Assembly (NCBI GenBank): GCA_021234535.1
Contig: CM037850.1
Coordinates: forward strand, 14,236,114-14,300,113
Direction of reading: 5' to 3'
DNA length: 64,000 bases
DNA from: Stichopus chloronotus
Lineage: Eukaryota; Echinodermata; Holothuroidea; Aspidochirotida; Stichopodidae
In this document: positions 1 to 11,876 of the stretch, piece after piece
How positions within the stretch are numbered: position 1 is the first letter of the stretch
How the letters are laid out: the number at the start of each line of letters is the position of its first letter
Notes under the pieces: generated by a model
The model's database searches: none
Told to the model about the DNA's origin: nothing
Seen by the model: the letters and a program-made list of their open reading frames with translations, nothing else
Program-made: the position numbers and the translations under genes

Positions 1-408
1 CAAAAGAAAAAGTATTCTAACTTTGTCACTATTAATCTTCAAAATCATTGCATTTCTGTCCCAATGTAATAATTGATTTATATTCATGATGGATTGACAT
101 TCATTTATTCTATGTTAAAATTAGGAATAAAACTCTTAACGGCACTGAGTACCGCAGTGTAGAGAACATTCCATGACACCTTTACAAATAAGTAAATAAG
201 TTCATGAAAGTGTTACGTTGCATGACTATAATTCGGCCTTGATGTTCCACCCACCAGAGGACACACAGTATCACTCAGATATAGAATTATAATAAGAATG
301 TATATACCTTCCTTTCAATGTTACTTTTATGATCAATCATAATTTATTTCAAGAGTAAATTAAAACTCTGATTGATACAATAGATAGATAAAACTTTTCA
401 GTACTTAC
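1..408. other. Intronic sequence, nothing else seen
   Basis: This stretch follows the splice donor of the minus-strand exon at 409..595, so it should be the start of that gene's first coding intron. I found no further exon of the transporter here on the minus strand and no repeat structure; the rest of the gene would lie left of the window. Confidence 0.5.
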
Positions 409-595
409 CTATTAAATGCGAAACTGCGTTTGGTGTTACAAATATCAGTCCTGTCATGGATCCACTGAGTCCCTCCATTTCTTTCATACTTTCAAAGTAC
501 ACTCCACAAACCTTCATGCTTCCACTAGACATCACATTAATGAAGAAAAGTGAACAGAAAGCTCCAGTCCATTTTGGTATTTTATGTAAATCCAT
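409..595 (-). CDS. First coding exon of a monocarboxylate transporter-like (SLC16/MFS) gene, partial
   Basis: The exon starts at an ATG at 595 and encodes 62 codons plus one base. It ends at a consensus donor, AG|GTAAGTAC, so the splice phase is 1. The peptide opens with a short cytoplasmic lead and a K-W, then a hydrophobic segment (about residues 11-24). The motif K-V-C-G-V-Y-F follows, and a second hydrophobic stretch begins near residue 45. In SLC16 transporters the first membrane helix is followed by K-S-F-G-V-F-F, then an acidic or aromatic stretch and helix 2, so the order and spacing fit. The family moves lactate, pyruvate and similar monocarboxylates across the plasma membrane with protons. 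The usual D-G-G-W-G-W signature before helix 1 is missing; only K-W remains, so this may be a divergent MFS paralogue. The remaining exons would lie beyond the left edge. Confidence 0.5.
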
Positions 596-3034
596 CGAGT
601 GAGGACCAAAATATCACGACGCTTTAAACGCTAAAGCCGAGATTTTTTACTGGAATTTACATTGAAGTGCAATGATTGTTGAAAAGCACTCTGCACAACT
701 TAATTCATAACGCTTGGGCTAGGCTAAGAACTGTTACCGTATGACATGTATGGCAATGTTTGTATCACACATTGAGAATGGGGTTGTGCAGGTTGCTGTA
801 ACCGGTGCTCGTTGTAGATTTCTGTAGATGTGATGTATAATAGAAAATTATAATACAAAATATCTCTATCTTCCAAACTAAGCCCCACAGTCTGTGGGAA
901 TTAAAAATTTAATTTCTGTTCCTCTAAAATGGGAGGTATCGATATAATCATATGCAATAATAACTTATACTACCAATAAAAGCACAATTATAGGCCTAAG
1001 CTCTTAAATTCTTTCGACTGAATATTACCGTGCACTTAATTCTGAGGGTTGCGTTGTCATTAACGTTCACTGTACGAACCGGAAAACAAACGGACGTAGA
1101 TCTACCGGGCGTCTGAGATATCGGGGCGGGTCCGATATCTCATGATATATGTCACAACCTACTAAAACGGAATGAACCATGCATACACTGTTCACTTCGA
1201 AATTTCTGGGTCAATGAAACCACACACATAACCCCTACTCCTACATGAATTAAACGAAGGGTTATCAACCCCACACATATGATTGAAACTTTTCAGCAAT
1301 CAATTGATCGCAAAGAAGTTGAAGGTGGATTGGTAATTATGACATGAATGAAACATAATCTTGCACTTTTTCCCAAATCGAGGGTAAGCACAGCTATTTA
1401 GAAGATTTGTGGTAGGAAAATGATTAGCAAATAGCAAATTCAGGAAGGCAGTGCCCCAGTGAACCGCAAAAACCGTAAACAACAAATAACATGCATGCAT
1501 GCAAATGTTGTAAAGAATTGTTGTAAAATCTTGTAAAGAATTTTTTGAAACAGTCTTCAAATTGAAAGTTAAACGTAGTGAGTTGTTCTTCCAACGAAAT
1601 GTAACTTAAGTATTATGGCAGGCTAGCTTTATATATTTTATTCCATCTATTTCCAGTGTAAATGTAAACATTTAGAAACAGGACATTAAAACTGAGCTTC
1701 AAAAATGCACAAAAATAGTTAAAACAAACAAGAATATAAGAGCTAAATACAAACACTTAAGTAGTACATCTATCAACAAAAAATAATCCAAATTACGATT
1801 CTCTAAGCAAAGAGCAGCACAACAGATAAAGCTATTTTTATACACACTATATATTCTGAACTTTGAGGTTATTGCTTTGCTTCTCAGATTATATTTCATA
1901 GTTTCTGTGTCACATCGAAAAATGAATAACAATAAATTGATACTTCCTGCTATAAGCAACCCGACTCACTCTCCAGACGCAGCTTAAGAAACCGACAAAG
2001 GTACGTCAATCAACTGATGATCCTCGTAGCAAGCAACTGCAACTCACCAACCAGATAAGAGGTTACCGATGCCTACAATAGGACCGCAGACATAACAGAT
2101 AATCTCTCGCCTCGACCAGACCGATTTAATGTGCATATTGAACTCAGCTGTCTGATGATCCTTCAAAGCGTGAAACTCGGAGTAACAACTATGTTCCTCT
2201 ACCCTGAACTCATGTACATGTGTTTGTGCGTCTGTAAGTCTACAATACTAAGCAAAACTTAATATGGTTGTGCTTAAATGTCACTGTTCCTCATAATTTT
2301 CATTTGTCATGCTGCGATGTAGTAATATGCTGGTCTATTCTTCTAAATTAAACATTATTGTCTTCTAATACGCTATATTGGTTGGCTGAAAAGTGCTACA
2401 TACTGTACGAGCATGGAACTACTATGAATGGCGTAAAAAACAGATTATACCCCTTGGAAGTTATAATCTGTTCCAACATTCCAAATCTCAAAACCCTCAA
2501 TTATTGGTACAAAGGCCTATTGTCCAGGATTACTGGAGGATAAGCAACAGTTGTAGGTAGGGTTCCTTTTATAGAGTAACCCTATAAAGGTACCCTAGTT
2601 GTAGATAAGATATAGCGCCATCTATAGTACAGACATAATTTTGTTTTCGTAATTATTTCTAAGTAATATTCGAAGAGATTTCCGAGGATGCGCGCTTGTG
2701 CCGACATATGCCATCAATTTTGAAAAACTAAGTAAGAATATAGTTCTACGATAAGCTAAGTTTTGTTGTCAGGAAGGATCCGGCCGCGGAATGATGGGAA
2801 ATTTACTTACGAAAAGTTTCTCGGTTTTCATATACTCAAAAATATCCTCTATCGAGAAATAAGTGGTAGCACCGGAACAAAATGCCAACTTTTCTTTATT
2901 TGTGGGTCGTTTTATAGATGTAAGCTGAATTATAGACTGTACATATAATTGTAGACTGTGCATAGACTGTACTGGTCATGCCGTGAATTTATATGCAACG
3001 TACTACAAAGTGTCCAAATAATTTTGTCCAAGAT
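596..3034. other. Upstream intergenic DNA of the SLC16-like gene
   Basis: No convincing exon was seen on either strand; the open frames here are short, AT-rich and lack splice context. The part nearest 596 should hold the promoter and any 5' leader of the minus-strand transporter exon. Only one structural feature stands out, the GATATC hairpin at 1115..1141. Confidence 0.4.
1115..1141. repeat. Short perfect inverted repeat GAGATATCGG / CCGATATCTC
   Basis: Two 10-base arms, GAGATATCGG and CCGATATCTC, are exact reverse complements around a 7-base GC-rich loop. The site lies about 520 bases upstream of the minus-strand ATG at 595. It could be a hairpin or a bound palindrome, or a fragment related to the GATATC element at 14204..15505. 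Only the palindrome itself is certain. Confidence 0.6.
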
Positions 3035-3345
3035 TGTGGTAACCATAGACAAAGAAACACAACAAAGACTGATAATTGATGTGGTAATACCCAACGATTC
3101 AAACGTAGTCAAGGAATATGAAAAGATAGACAAGTACCAAGGGTTGAAACTATTAATACAGAGACTGTGGAACATCAAAGCAAGGGTAATCGCCGTAGTA
3201 ATCGGTGCTCTCGGAGTAAACACCAACAACCTAGAGAGACACCTACAACACATCCCACAAAGTGCAACAACTCACAAAGACAGCACTTCTAGGCACTGCG
3301 CACATCTTCAGAAGGATACTCGATCTCCCAGAGTCCGGGTAGGAC
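3035..3345 (+). pseudogene. Non-LTR retrotransposon ORF C-terminal remnant, frameshifted
   Basis: The plus-strand translation reads IIDVVIPNDSNV, then a lysine-rich segment and IPVVIGA-like text (here VIAVVIGALG). This is the conserved C-terminal region of many animal non-LTR retrotransposon polyproteins, where an 'iDiavPgD' motif precedes 'viPvviGalG'. About 80 codons later the match continues only in another frame as ALLGTAHIFRRILDLPES, so a frameshift lies near 3260. No reverse transcriptase core is present upstream. It is a dead 5'-truncated fragment, and the open frame running to 3449 is partly a frameshift artefact. Confidence 0.65.
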
Positions 3346-3588
3346 TTCGAGATCAGAGTCAAACACATACCAACATAAAAGTTGAGAAAGAACAAGAAAT
3401 AATCTCCATCTTTTGCATAGGTAATTTAGAACCAAAATCTCTGACGTGACAAATCAAGAAACCTTTTTAAGCAATACGGTACGTTAAAAGGAAGCATGGA
3501 CTTGATAGGTCTACTTGTTAATCATTGTCGATGTTGTCGTGTTTGCTACATCCCATTGCTGATCTGTTTGCATATCAGTGATTAGTTA

Positions 3589-3754
3589 AAGGTTAATCAA
3601 CACTAGACCGTGTATTAACTGCAGGATAATGAACGAACGGGATTAACGCAAGTGATGCACGAGGGCGCAGCCCGAGTGCGTCCAGGGATTAGCACTAACC
3701 CCCGAGAGTGCATTATACGCCAGTTAATACACAGGTCCAAAGTTGATTAACCTT
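3589..3754. mobile_element. Small foldback MITE with long terminal inverted repeats
   Basis: The left end (AAGGTTAATCAAC...GTGTATTAACTG) and the right end (CAGTTAATACAC...GTTGATTAACCTT) are inverted copies over about 33 bases with a few mismatches. The interior continues to pair (GGATAATG against CATTATACG) down to a GC-rich centre, GAGGGCGCAGCCCGAG. Almost the whole 166 bases can therefore fold into one hairpin. There is no coding capacity. Target duplication is unclear: flanks GTTA and GTTC match at three of four positions. Confidence 0.7.
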
Positions 3755-3778
3755 GTTCATACATACAAACGATATTTT

Positions 3779-4190
3779 CAGTGGCGGCGCTCCGGGGGGC
3801 ATGAGGGGGCATTTGCCCCTCCAGATTGTTTCCTTGCCCCCCCCGTTGCCCCCCTCAGTTCCCAAAGAAAAAAAGTTGGGAACCTTGGAGTACGGTCAAC
3901 CGAAAAGATAAATAATGTAAAAATAAATAATATACCTCTCTTGGGACTTAATTTTCCACCCACAGATATGCTAAAACCTCAGAGCTTCCGCGGGCTTCGC
4001 CCCCTGGACCCCCACAGGGACTTTGCCCCTGGACCCCACCAGGGGCCCTAAGGCGGGGCCCTGGAACCCACCCGCACGGCCTCGGTTAGCGCTCGGTTTC
4101 GCGCTGCGCGAAAATCTTTGCCTCCCCAATATTTTCCTCTGCCCTCAGTTTGCCCCCCCCCCCAAGTCTGACATCATGGCGCCGCCACTG
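3779..4190 (+). mobile_element. hAT-like non-autonomous element, family 1 copy A
   Basis: The element begins CAGTGGCGGCGC and ends GCGCCGCCACTG, a 12-base perfect terminal inverted repeat. Inside are G-rich then C-rich tracts, a shared core (AAGTTGGGAACCTTGGAGTA) and GC-rich text with CTTCGCCCC and GCGCTGCGCG. The same core and ends recur at 51074..51820. The 8-base flanks, GATATTTT and GATCATAT, agree at only five positions, so the target duplication has decayed. The CAGTGGCGG terminus is typical of hAT-type miniature elements. The two open frames across it are by-products of GC-rich DNA. Confidence 0.8.
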
Positions 4191-6960
4191 GATCATATTT
4201 TGATAAAAAAAGCACGAAAAAGAACGGAATTCGGTTCTTAAATAACCGCATTTTTATTCAAAAGAAACTCAGGAAAAAGGTAAACAAATTTAAAACATGT
4301 CAACAATATACGTGAGCGAAACGGAAAGTAACACCTAAACTAAATGAATAACAATAACAACAGACATATCGACAATGCCTGTTTTAGTTAGTTTGCTACG
4401 TAGTGTATTACTAATGTCCGCATGCTGTGGTTCAGTGTACGTCTATTCACTAACTCGGGGTTTCGTTACACAGCGTGGACTTGCTTTGTGGAATTTACCC
4501 ACTGATTAGACTGATTTCGGATAAAGACAGTGACAAATTTATTGAATATACATTCAGAGGAAAGCTTGGACATGTTTGATGTCTTACTCTCAGCCCTAAC
4601 AGCAGCAGCAAGTGTAAGATTTGTTGCGTGCGGACCCTAATTTTCCTGTGAGTGTGAGAGTTCTCTGTAGGCTATGCAAAATTTCGGAACTAGGCCTAAG
4701 AAGGATTGGAAGAAGAAGGATTGCACATGGCCTAAACGTTACTGTCAACATTGCTGTAAGATCACTTTATGGCTGGTTTGGGATAACTCATGTCAAGTCC
4801 TTTCCTGTTTATTTTTTTACCATATAGGGCCTAGGCATATCAATAGACCTAAATTACTTATGCTGTGGAGTTCTCTGTCCTTAAGAATATCAATCCGGTA
4901 GTTGTATGGAGACCCTTCAAGAGGGCGATGTATTGCAGTCCTTAGTCTTCTTTACGATTTTATTGCATAAGGAATTGTTTTTGAACATCTCGGCAGAATC
5001 GACAAAGAAAGTTAATTTCGGTAGGCTATCAAACTTTCAAGAAGCTTTCAGCAGACCCAATTCAGAGATTTAGGGAAGATTACCTTACGTTAGAAGAATT
5101 ACCACTGACAGCATACTGTGCTGTTGTTACGTGCATTTACGTACATTTACATTTTACTTTTAAGCAGGTTCTGGAGGCGCGGCCTAGTTAACGTTAGATC
5201 TATACGAACTTCAAATTGAACATTATTTCACTAGTAATAAGTGGGCCTATTACTAGTAATACTGTATTAGCCATCGTTTTGTGTAAGATATAGCAGAATG
5301 AAAACACACTGTCGATCTACAGTTTTATTGTATTCATCCACCGGTGATTGGCCGTGGTTTAACAGAATTAGGTTATCAGCGATTTACCCACGGTCGCCTG
5401 ACTGAAATGGGCCAATAGGAGTTGAGGATTCTTTCCAAGTATGTATGAACTATAGACATTGATGCACAATATGTTTGATTGAAATATTGCATAGTTACAT
5501 GGTGGTTTAACGACAAATTCTGGTTTAGTTACGCAGACAACTGTGGGTGCTCGTACAGACTTTGGCCACAGAGTTAGGGATCCATGTGCAAAGCAGGAGC
5601 GGATTGAAAGGTGGGAGGCTTTCCCGGCCTCAGATTCCCCCCCCCCCCCCCACTTTCGCCACATCAACAACACCAAATATTCGAAGATTCGTTAAGCGCC
5701 ATGTGGGGTGTACAAAAAGTTTCAGTCTAAGGTCCCATGTGGACCCTATGGTCCATTGTAGGAAATTCTACAAAGTTGTCTTCCTACATATTCTTTTGTG
5801 CAGTTTTGATGGTTTGTCATAATGATACTCTGCTAGTGGTTATCTTAGGGTGTTCATGAATTTGCAGTCTATGGTTCCACGAGGACCGTATGGCCCATTT
5901 TATGGAATTTTGCAAATTGCTTCTCCTTCTCCCGTTAAGTACCCCTTTAAACTGTCCCACACATCTCAAATATCCCTATCGTGCATGAATGATAATTGAG
6001 TAATTGGACAGTGTCAGTTGGTGGCTAACTGAAACTCTGTATTGCCCTCAGGTATGTTGACCAGTATATGGACTTAAAGGAGCACTTTGAGTTGTTTCAT
6101 GAACTTCACTTTTGTGTCAAGTTTCTAGTGACTGATCAATGTTCAACTAAGGGGGCCCCATTATGAGTCACATGTAAGTGACCACTAATGAGTGAGTAGC
6201 TAATGATTTAAATTGGTTTTGGAAAACTCATGACCATTCACTTTTCCACATTAGTACCAATTCATATACCCACAGCCAGTACAAACCAATAAGAAAAATT
6301 AGTAAAAACTGAGAGTTTTGATAATTATTGGATGTGAATATTGATGCTGATTGTAAGCATTGCTATTTGGTAGTACCCATTAAAATTTTTACAACTTTAA
6401 TTTATTGACAAAGATCAAACTTCTGCACTGTTGGAGCACAAGTTTATGAAATTCTGAAAATTGTGGAGTCCGACAGATTCTCTTGTACAATGTTGATGAT
6501 TTGATGAAATGATACTCAGTGGTAAATATGATTTGACATAATGATACATAAATGGTACCTTCAGGATGTAGAGGTATGAGCCTCTGCACAAATGGTGCTC
6601 TAGTTTTTTATCTCATCGCCCTATAGGGGCTAGATGAGATATTGTAGTCACTTGGCTAGTGGAGCTATGTATTGTACTGTGCACCCATGGGAGAATGGTT
6701 GCCATGGAAACGCTTGGAGTGGATGAGTAGCGACACCCCAGGGGTACCCAATGGTAGAGAGACCATGGGTACAGTAGGGTCCTGTTGGGTGGTATAAATG
6801 AAAACGTCTCCGTGCCAATGTGTGTGTGTGTGTGCGTCCGGACCTGTCCAAATTGTGGTTTTGCCAGAATAGTTTGAAAAGCATATGAGCGATTAAATTG
6901 AAACTTGGTAAGGTTGTGCATGATGCCAATATGTGCAAGATGTATTAGTTGTATGGTAAA
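4191..6960. other. Gene-free stretch with small repeats
   Basis: I see no gene here. Contents include a 15-base poly-C run (5637..5651), which follows AGGAGCGGATTGAAAGG and is probably the end of another degraded hAT-like element. An imperfect direct repeat of about 70 bases (5719..5790 and 5862..5932) shares TATGGTCC/TATGGCCCATT text. There is also a (TG)8 microsatellite at 6819..6834. Short open frames at 4621-4900 have no splice signals or recognisable motif. Confidence 0.5.
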
Positions 6961-7910
6961 TTTGTATTTTCAGCATATCTTGAGAACTATTAGACGAATT
7001 AACTTAAGGTTTTGTAAGGACTTACCTGAAAACACACTGTTCAACATTTTATCACTGTAATGGTGAATCCAGTAAAATTTGCTGATTTTTGAGAAAAAAA
7101 ACCAATTTTGCCCCAAAATTTGTATTTCCAGCATATCGTAAAAACTATTAGACCAATTAAGTTAAAGTTTTGAAAGGACTTACCCTGAAAACACATTGTT
7201 CAACATAATATTACTGTAATGGTAAATCCAGGAAAATTTGCTGATTTTTTAGGAAAGAAAAGCCAATTTTGCCCCAGAATTTGTATTTCCAGCATATCTT
7301 GAGATGTATTTGAGTTTTTAATGCAAAGGTTTGCAAGGACTTACCTGAGAATGTAATATTCAAGGTATATCACTTCTATAGTAAAGAGAGTGAAATTTGC
7401 TGATTTTTGTAGAAAAAAGCCATTTTTGCCCCAAAATTTGTCTTTCCAACATATCTTGAGAACTTTTAGACCAATTAACTTAAAGGTTTGTAAGGACTTA
7501 CCTGAAAACACATTGTTCAACATTTTATTACTGTGATGGTGAATCCAATGAATTTTGCTATTTCTGAGAAAAAAAGCCAATTTTTCCCCAAAATTTGTAT
7601 TTCCAGCACATCTTGACAACTATCAGATCAATTAACTTAAAGCTTTGTAAGGACTTACCTGAGAACACATTGTGCAACATAATATTAATGTAATGGTAAA
7701 TCCAGTGAAATCTAAGTACTGATATTTGAGACAGCTAATTTTGCCTCAAGATTTGTATTTCCAGCGTATGGTGAGAGCTAATGGAGCATTATACACAAAA
7801 TTTGCAATTTTTGCAAAGCTGTTCCTATGAACACAGTAATGAAAATACAGTATATCACTCTTATAGTAATAAACTGGTGAAATTGTATGATTTTTTGGTA
7901 AAAAATAGAG
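6961..7910. repeat. 158-base tandem satellite, six copies
   Basis: The phrase TTTGTATTTCCAGCATATC recurs at 6961, 7119, 7280, 7437, 7594 and 7752, a period of 157-161 bases. Each unit then reads AACTATTAGACCAATTAACTT, AAGGACTTACCTGAAAAC, TTCAACAT, a run about a 'trAtggtaaatccag' segment, GCTGATTTTTGAGAAAAA and CCAATTTTGCCCCA. The last unit is diverged and breaks up after about 7800. On the minus strand the first five units carry a strong splice donor (CAG|GTAAGT; CAGG|GTAAGT in unit 2). A long minus-strand open frame at 7341..7619 is a by-product of the repeat. Confidence 0.9.
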
Positions 7911-8961
7911 CCGGTATCCGGTTCAACAGACACCACCTTTAAACTTTAACCAAAACATCTTTAGCAGAACTGTCCCCTGTGGGTAATGTCCTTGAACATT
8001 CCTGTAAATTATGAAAACGTTATTTTTAAGTCAAACAATAATTGTAGCAGAACCAGGTCCTGCACAGGTAAATAGGAGACTAATGTGCATATAACCATGT
8101 AGGGATGCTCTTATATCCTGCCCGTAACTGTAGCTACTAAGCCTAACCTAGATGGAATAACCCAATGTTATAATTGCGTTCTGTCGCTTAATATGCACAG
8201 ATACTTTTGAGACGTTATTGTTATTATTACTTTAGCCTACGTAGTGGCGCCAGGCTATAGGCTTTAGCTTGCTACCTTACAGTGCATATCAATATTACCA
8301 TTTTATGTTGTTTTCTGCTTCACCACCATTTCATGTTCGAAGAATATCAGTGCCAGGATAGGCACTTGGTTACATGTGGTTGCAATAAACTATTACAAAT
8401 TCCCGTGTGCAGGCCTTGTATTGAAATCAATGCACGTTGGCGATGAGATACGCAACTCCGTGGATTGCCCTCTTGGTTTTTTTGTGCTTGTTTTTTCGTG
8501 ATTAACAAATCTTAGTCTAAAGTTGTTGCCTGTCTGGCATATGTTGCAGCATAATAAGAAGACTACATTAGGTGTATCACAATCAAGGGGAGGGGGGCAA
8601 ATGCTATATGTAGTGCCAGGAGGGGTAAAAATTTCATCAGTGACAATGAAACGACAAACTTGACATCTGGGTTTGACACACTTTTTGTTACCTGTGTTCC
8701 TAGTGGTGGGAAGAATGGAGGATGTAAGAAGGGATTTTGGTTACATGTGGTTGCAATAAATAAATAAATAAATATATATATATATATGTATATAATAAAA
8801 CTGAAAATAGCGATGAGTTTGAAATTCATGATGAATCAAATATATTACGCCAATATTTCGTAAGAATACACCTTACATCGTCAAGGCGAAATAGCAAACT
8901 GATAGTACAAGTCAGTACATTACAAAAACAGCTGTAACAGAAGTAAGTGAGTAATACCAGC
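7911..8961. other. Gene-free stretch with 22-base duplication and microsatellite
   Basis: The 22-base phrase starting GGTTACATGTGGTTGCAATA occurs exactly at 8368..8389 and 8739..8760. The second copy runs into (TAAA)n and (TA)n repeats to about 8793. The stretch from 8800 to 8961 is probably the 3' untranslated part of the Penelope-like element that follows on the minus strand. Confidence 0.5.
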
Positions 8962-9580
8962 TCAAAATAGCTGAAGATTAAAACTCTGGACGTTTCTATT
9001 CAGTGTAGGTTGTAAGTCCTTAATGAAAAGAGACTCCATGATCTTGCGTCTATACCAGGCATTCTCTACATGGAGAACTTTAATATCACCTGGGTTTGGA
9101 AGTTTATGGGACGCCGTTTTACAGTGATCGTGTATGGAACTGAATTCTTTGAAATAGTGAGCATTTACATGTTTTTTAAATCTGGTAAGATAGAGAGAGT
9201 TAATGAAATCCGTGAATCCCAGTAATTTATCAATACCATGTGTCCAGATATCAACAACATCGTCTCTACAACACCACCAATAATTTGGCGTAACAGGTCC
9301 TAATGACGTAGCTTGTTCATCTATTATACCCATTGCTAGGTCCGCATAACTGCAGGCCTTCTTTGGGGTCATGGCTGTGCCATGCTTTTGGACAAAATGA
9401 GTGTTGCCAAATCGGTGCTATTTGAGTGCCATTTGGCAAAGGGCCAAGCCTATTCACTTCCTCAATCTTATTAAGTAGGTGGGTGAATCTTATTAAGTAG
9501 GTGGGTGATGTCTTTGATAAAGAAGGTAGTTTTTGGGTATGTATATATATGTTATGTGGTAACAATACTGCAATATTCAC
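8962..9580 (-). mobile_element. Penelope-like retroelement, internally deleted and frameshifted
   Basis: Reading leftward from about 9580, the translation first gives LNKIEEVNRLGPLPNGTQIA, a segment that precedes the RT core in Penelope-like elements. It jumps, without the D-x-x-S-L-Y-T-N-I block, to HGTAM...ACSYADLAMG, then PNYWWCCRDDVVDIW. The last block matches the family's Y-R-D-D-x-x-D-x-W catalytic motif with Y changed to C. After FTDFINSLY another deletion joins RFKKHVNAHYFKEFSSIHDH and finally WYRRKIMESLFIKDLQPTLN, the end of the GIY-YIG endonuclease region, with a stop at 8962. At least two deletions and one frameshift make it inactive. A 21-base tandem duplication (CTTATTAAGTAGGTGGGTGA, about 9468..9509) lies in it. 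Confidence 0.8.
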
Positions 9581-11876
9581 AATTAAATGCTACTTTATAT
9601 TGTACATGCATGATGCTATAGTGTCTGAGTAACAGTTTGGAATTCAGTGAAGTTGGTAATTAGTTGAAGCGGAGACGTGCTCAAGAAAAGACGCTACTTC
9701 TAGGTGTGATATGTCCCTTAAGAGATACTTTAGGAGTAATTAGTTCGATAAAGAACAATATCAACTGCATTACACTACACCAAATGAAATATAATTAAAA
9801 GTCACTTTCACTGTATTGATTTCAAATGAAGCTGGCATTTTACATATTAATCTGTCTACCTGTCCAACTGCAGCAACATCACTTTAGTAACTTTATTTAC
9901 AACGTTGTATTTCTCTTTTTCCCTTTCCGTCAGCAAAACAGGGAGTTCTTCATTCTAAACTTACTTTGCCCATCAAGGTTCGTACTTTTATTTCATTTTC
10001 ATATTATTTATATTTAATCATGTTCATTCTTTTCGTCCACTCTGATACCACTTGGGTGACACAGATATGTGACTTATTACACTTCGCTTTCAGAATAATT
10101 TCTCAATGTAATAACAGTATGCTTTTTAACAACATGCATAATTGTTACAAACTGCACTGTATGATGTCCACACAAGTAAACAGTCAATAACTACACAATT
10201 AAACTATTCAGTTTGTTGTTATGGTAAGAACTTCCACAGATCCAACTGAGACCATTCTTCGACTAGGGACATGGGCGGTACTCGATCGTGTCGTTGTGTC
10301 TGTCTTAGCCACCAGTGCTTTGTGTTTATGAGATAAATGTGGAATACGACACGTTATTGTTACCTCGTACAGCTTGCACACTTGACACCTCTACACCAAG
10401 CGAATTTTTTTAAAGTATTTGTACCATGCACTACAATAAGATGCATTTGTTCTTCTAATTGAATTATGCATCCTCTTTCATTTATTTCTGAATCACTTGG
10501 CAAATACTGACGGATGAACATACCATCCCCCCCCCCCCCCCCTTCGTTTTGCCTCCATTGGTGTAAGCAGATTTGATGTAATTTGCCATGAGTGTCTTAC
10601 AAACTAATCATCACAAACATTCACGTTTTAGTCCACTGTAAGTATTAAGAGCAAAAAAAGTGCCAAGAGGGAACTGAACCAACTGTATGTCATTAGTTTA
10701 AATATATGTGGCAGTAAAAAGTGTCTGCTGTCTCAGAGACGGATTTACAGTACGAACAGTCGCTATTGTGTTAGGAAGAATTACAGTTCTAAAATTGTGT
10801 TTTCTGTCTACGATATTACGATTAATTCGTGATAAAGTTCAACAAGCATGAGTGGAAATTCATAACTCCACTAGCTTATACCGGAGTCACAATTAAGTTT
10901 TGATGGGTTTATGATTAGTTCCCAACGTATTTTTAGGCACTAACGGTCGAGTCTCTGTACATCTCCTTTCGGGTATCGGGCCATTTTCGTGCATCGGACG
11001 GCCGCCGGATTTATTTTAATTTAACTAGCATATCTGTCCGGCCGTCTGGTCAACATCTGCCTAAATTAATCTGTCTATATATCTGCCGGGTGCCAGTCTG
11101 GCTGAGTATGGATGACGTCATGGGCCCCGCAAGGCGATTTGCAGAATAACTGGAGGCAGGTCATGAATCGGATCGTAATCTCAGACGTCTGGGAGATGGC
11201 TGGCCGGTTAGAGTGAGTGCAAGTCGATATTAAAGTCAGCGCCACACTTGGGTGGTCAGAAACAACTGCTTAACATATACTGTTGTCAAGTTGTGATTTA
11301 AGACACTAGAGCTAAAGCTGCATGTGATATATTGTGAAGGGGGGGGTAGAGGTGAATTCAAAAGCAAAGTGTACAAAGATTAACAAGTAGGAAGAGAATG
11401 GTTAGAAATTGAACTACTAAAACACATTCTGCCCATGTTCAGTTTCATTTTTGTTAACGTTACAGGTTTCAATTGTTCATTTTTTTTAATATTTTTGTAC
11501 ACATTTCATTTTTAAATGATCGCCTTCAACACTTCAAAAGATAGAATACAGAGTTGTTGGTAGCCCCTTTTATTTCCTCTAAAAGCAATCGCTTATAACT
11601 TTACTTCGAACATCACTATCGAAATCTTTGTCTTGTTTACTCTTTACATGAGACCTACCATTCTAAGCTCTAATAGTTATTCTATGAAATAGGTTGGTTC
11701 AACGTAATTACACGTTGAAATAAACATAACAAAAGCATCGTTATTACCAGCAACTTTCCTCTCATCCTGAAATTTTACATTTGATATCTACAACCTATAC
11801 AATGCAAGGACAGTCTACTAGGGAAATGCTTTACGGTTGCCAAGAAATAAACACTGTCATCACCATGCACCGTTGA
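9581..11876. other. Gene-free stretch
   Basis: No gene or convincing exon was seen. A 16-base poly-C run lies at 10527..10542. A perfect CRE-type palindrome, TGACGTCA, occurs near 11113 and a G9 run near 11340. Short open frames around 9826-10190 are AT-rich and lack coding features. Confidence 0.45.

Noticed and set aside
3743..4241. Proline- and glycine-rich open frames
   Set aside because: They arise from the GC-rich hAT-like element and its C-runs, and have no start or splice context.
6613..6938. Two overlapping minus-strand frames with HTHTHT
   Set aside because: The histidine-threonine run is only the translated TG microsatellite at 6819..6834; there is no other coding sign.
7341..7619. 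92-codon minus-strand frame
   Set aside because: It is produced by the 158-base tandem satellite; the same words recur in neighbouring units with frameshifts.
8560..8700. Hammerhead ribozyme search near the Penelope-like element
   Set aside because: Such elements often carry hammerhead motifs, and CTGATGA and GAAAC words occur here, but not in the order and strand needed for the fold.
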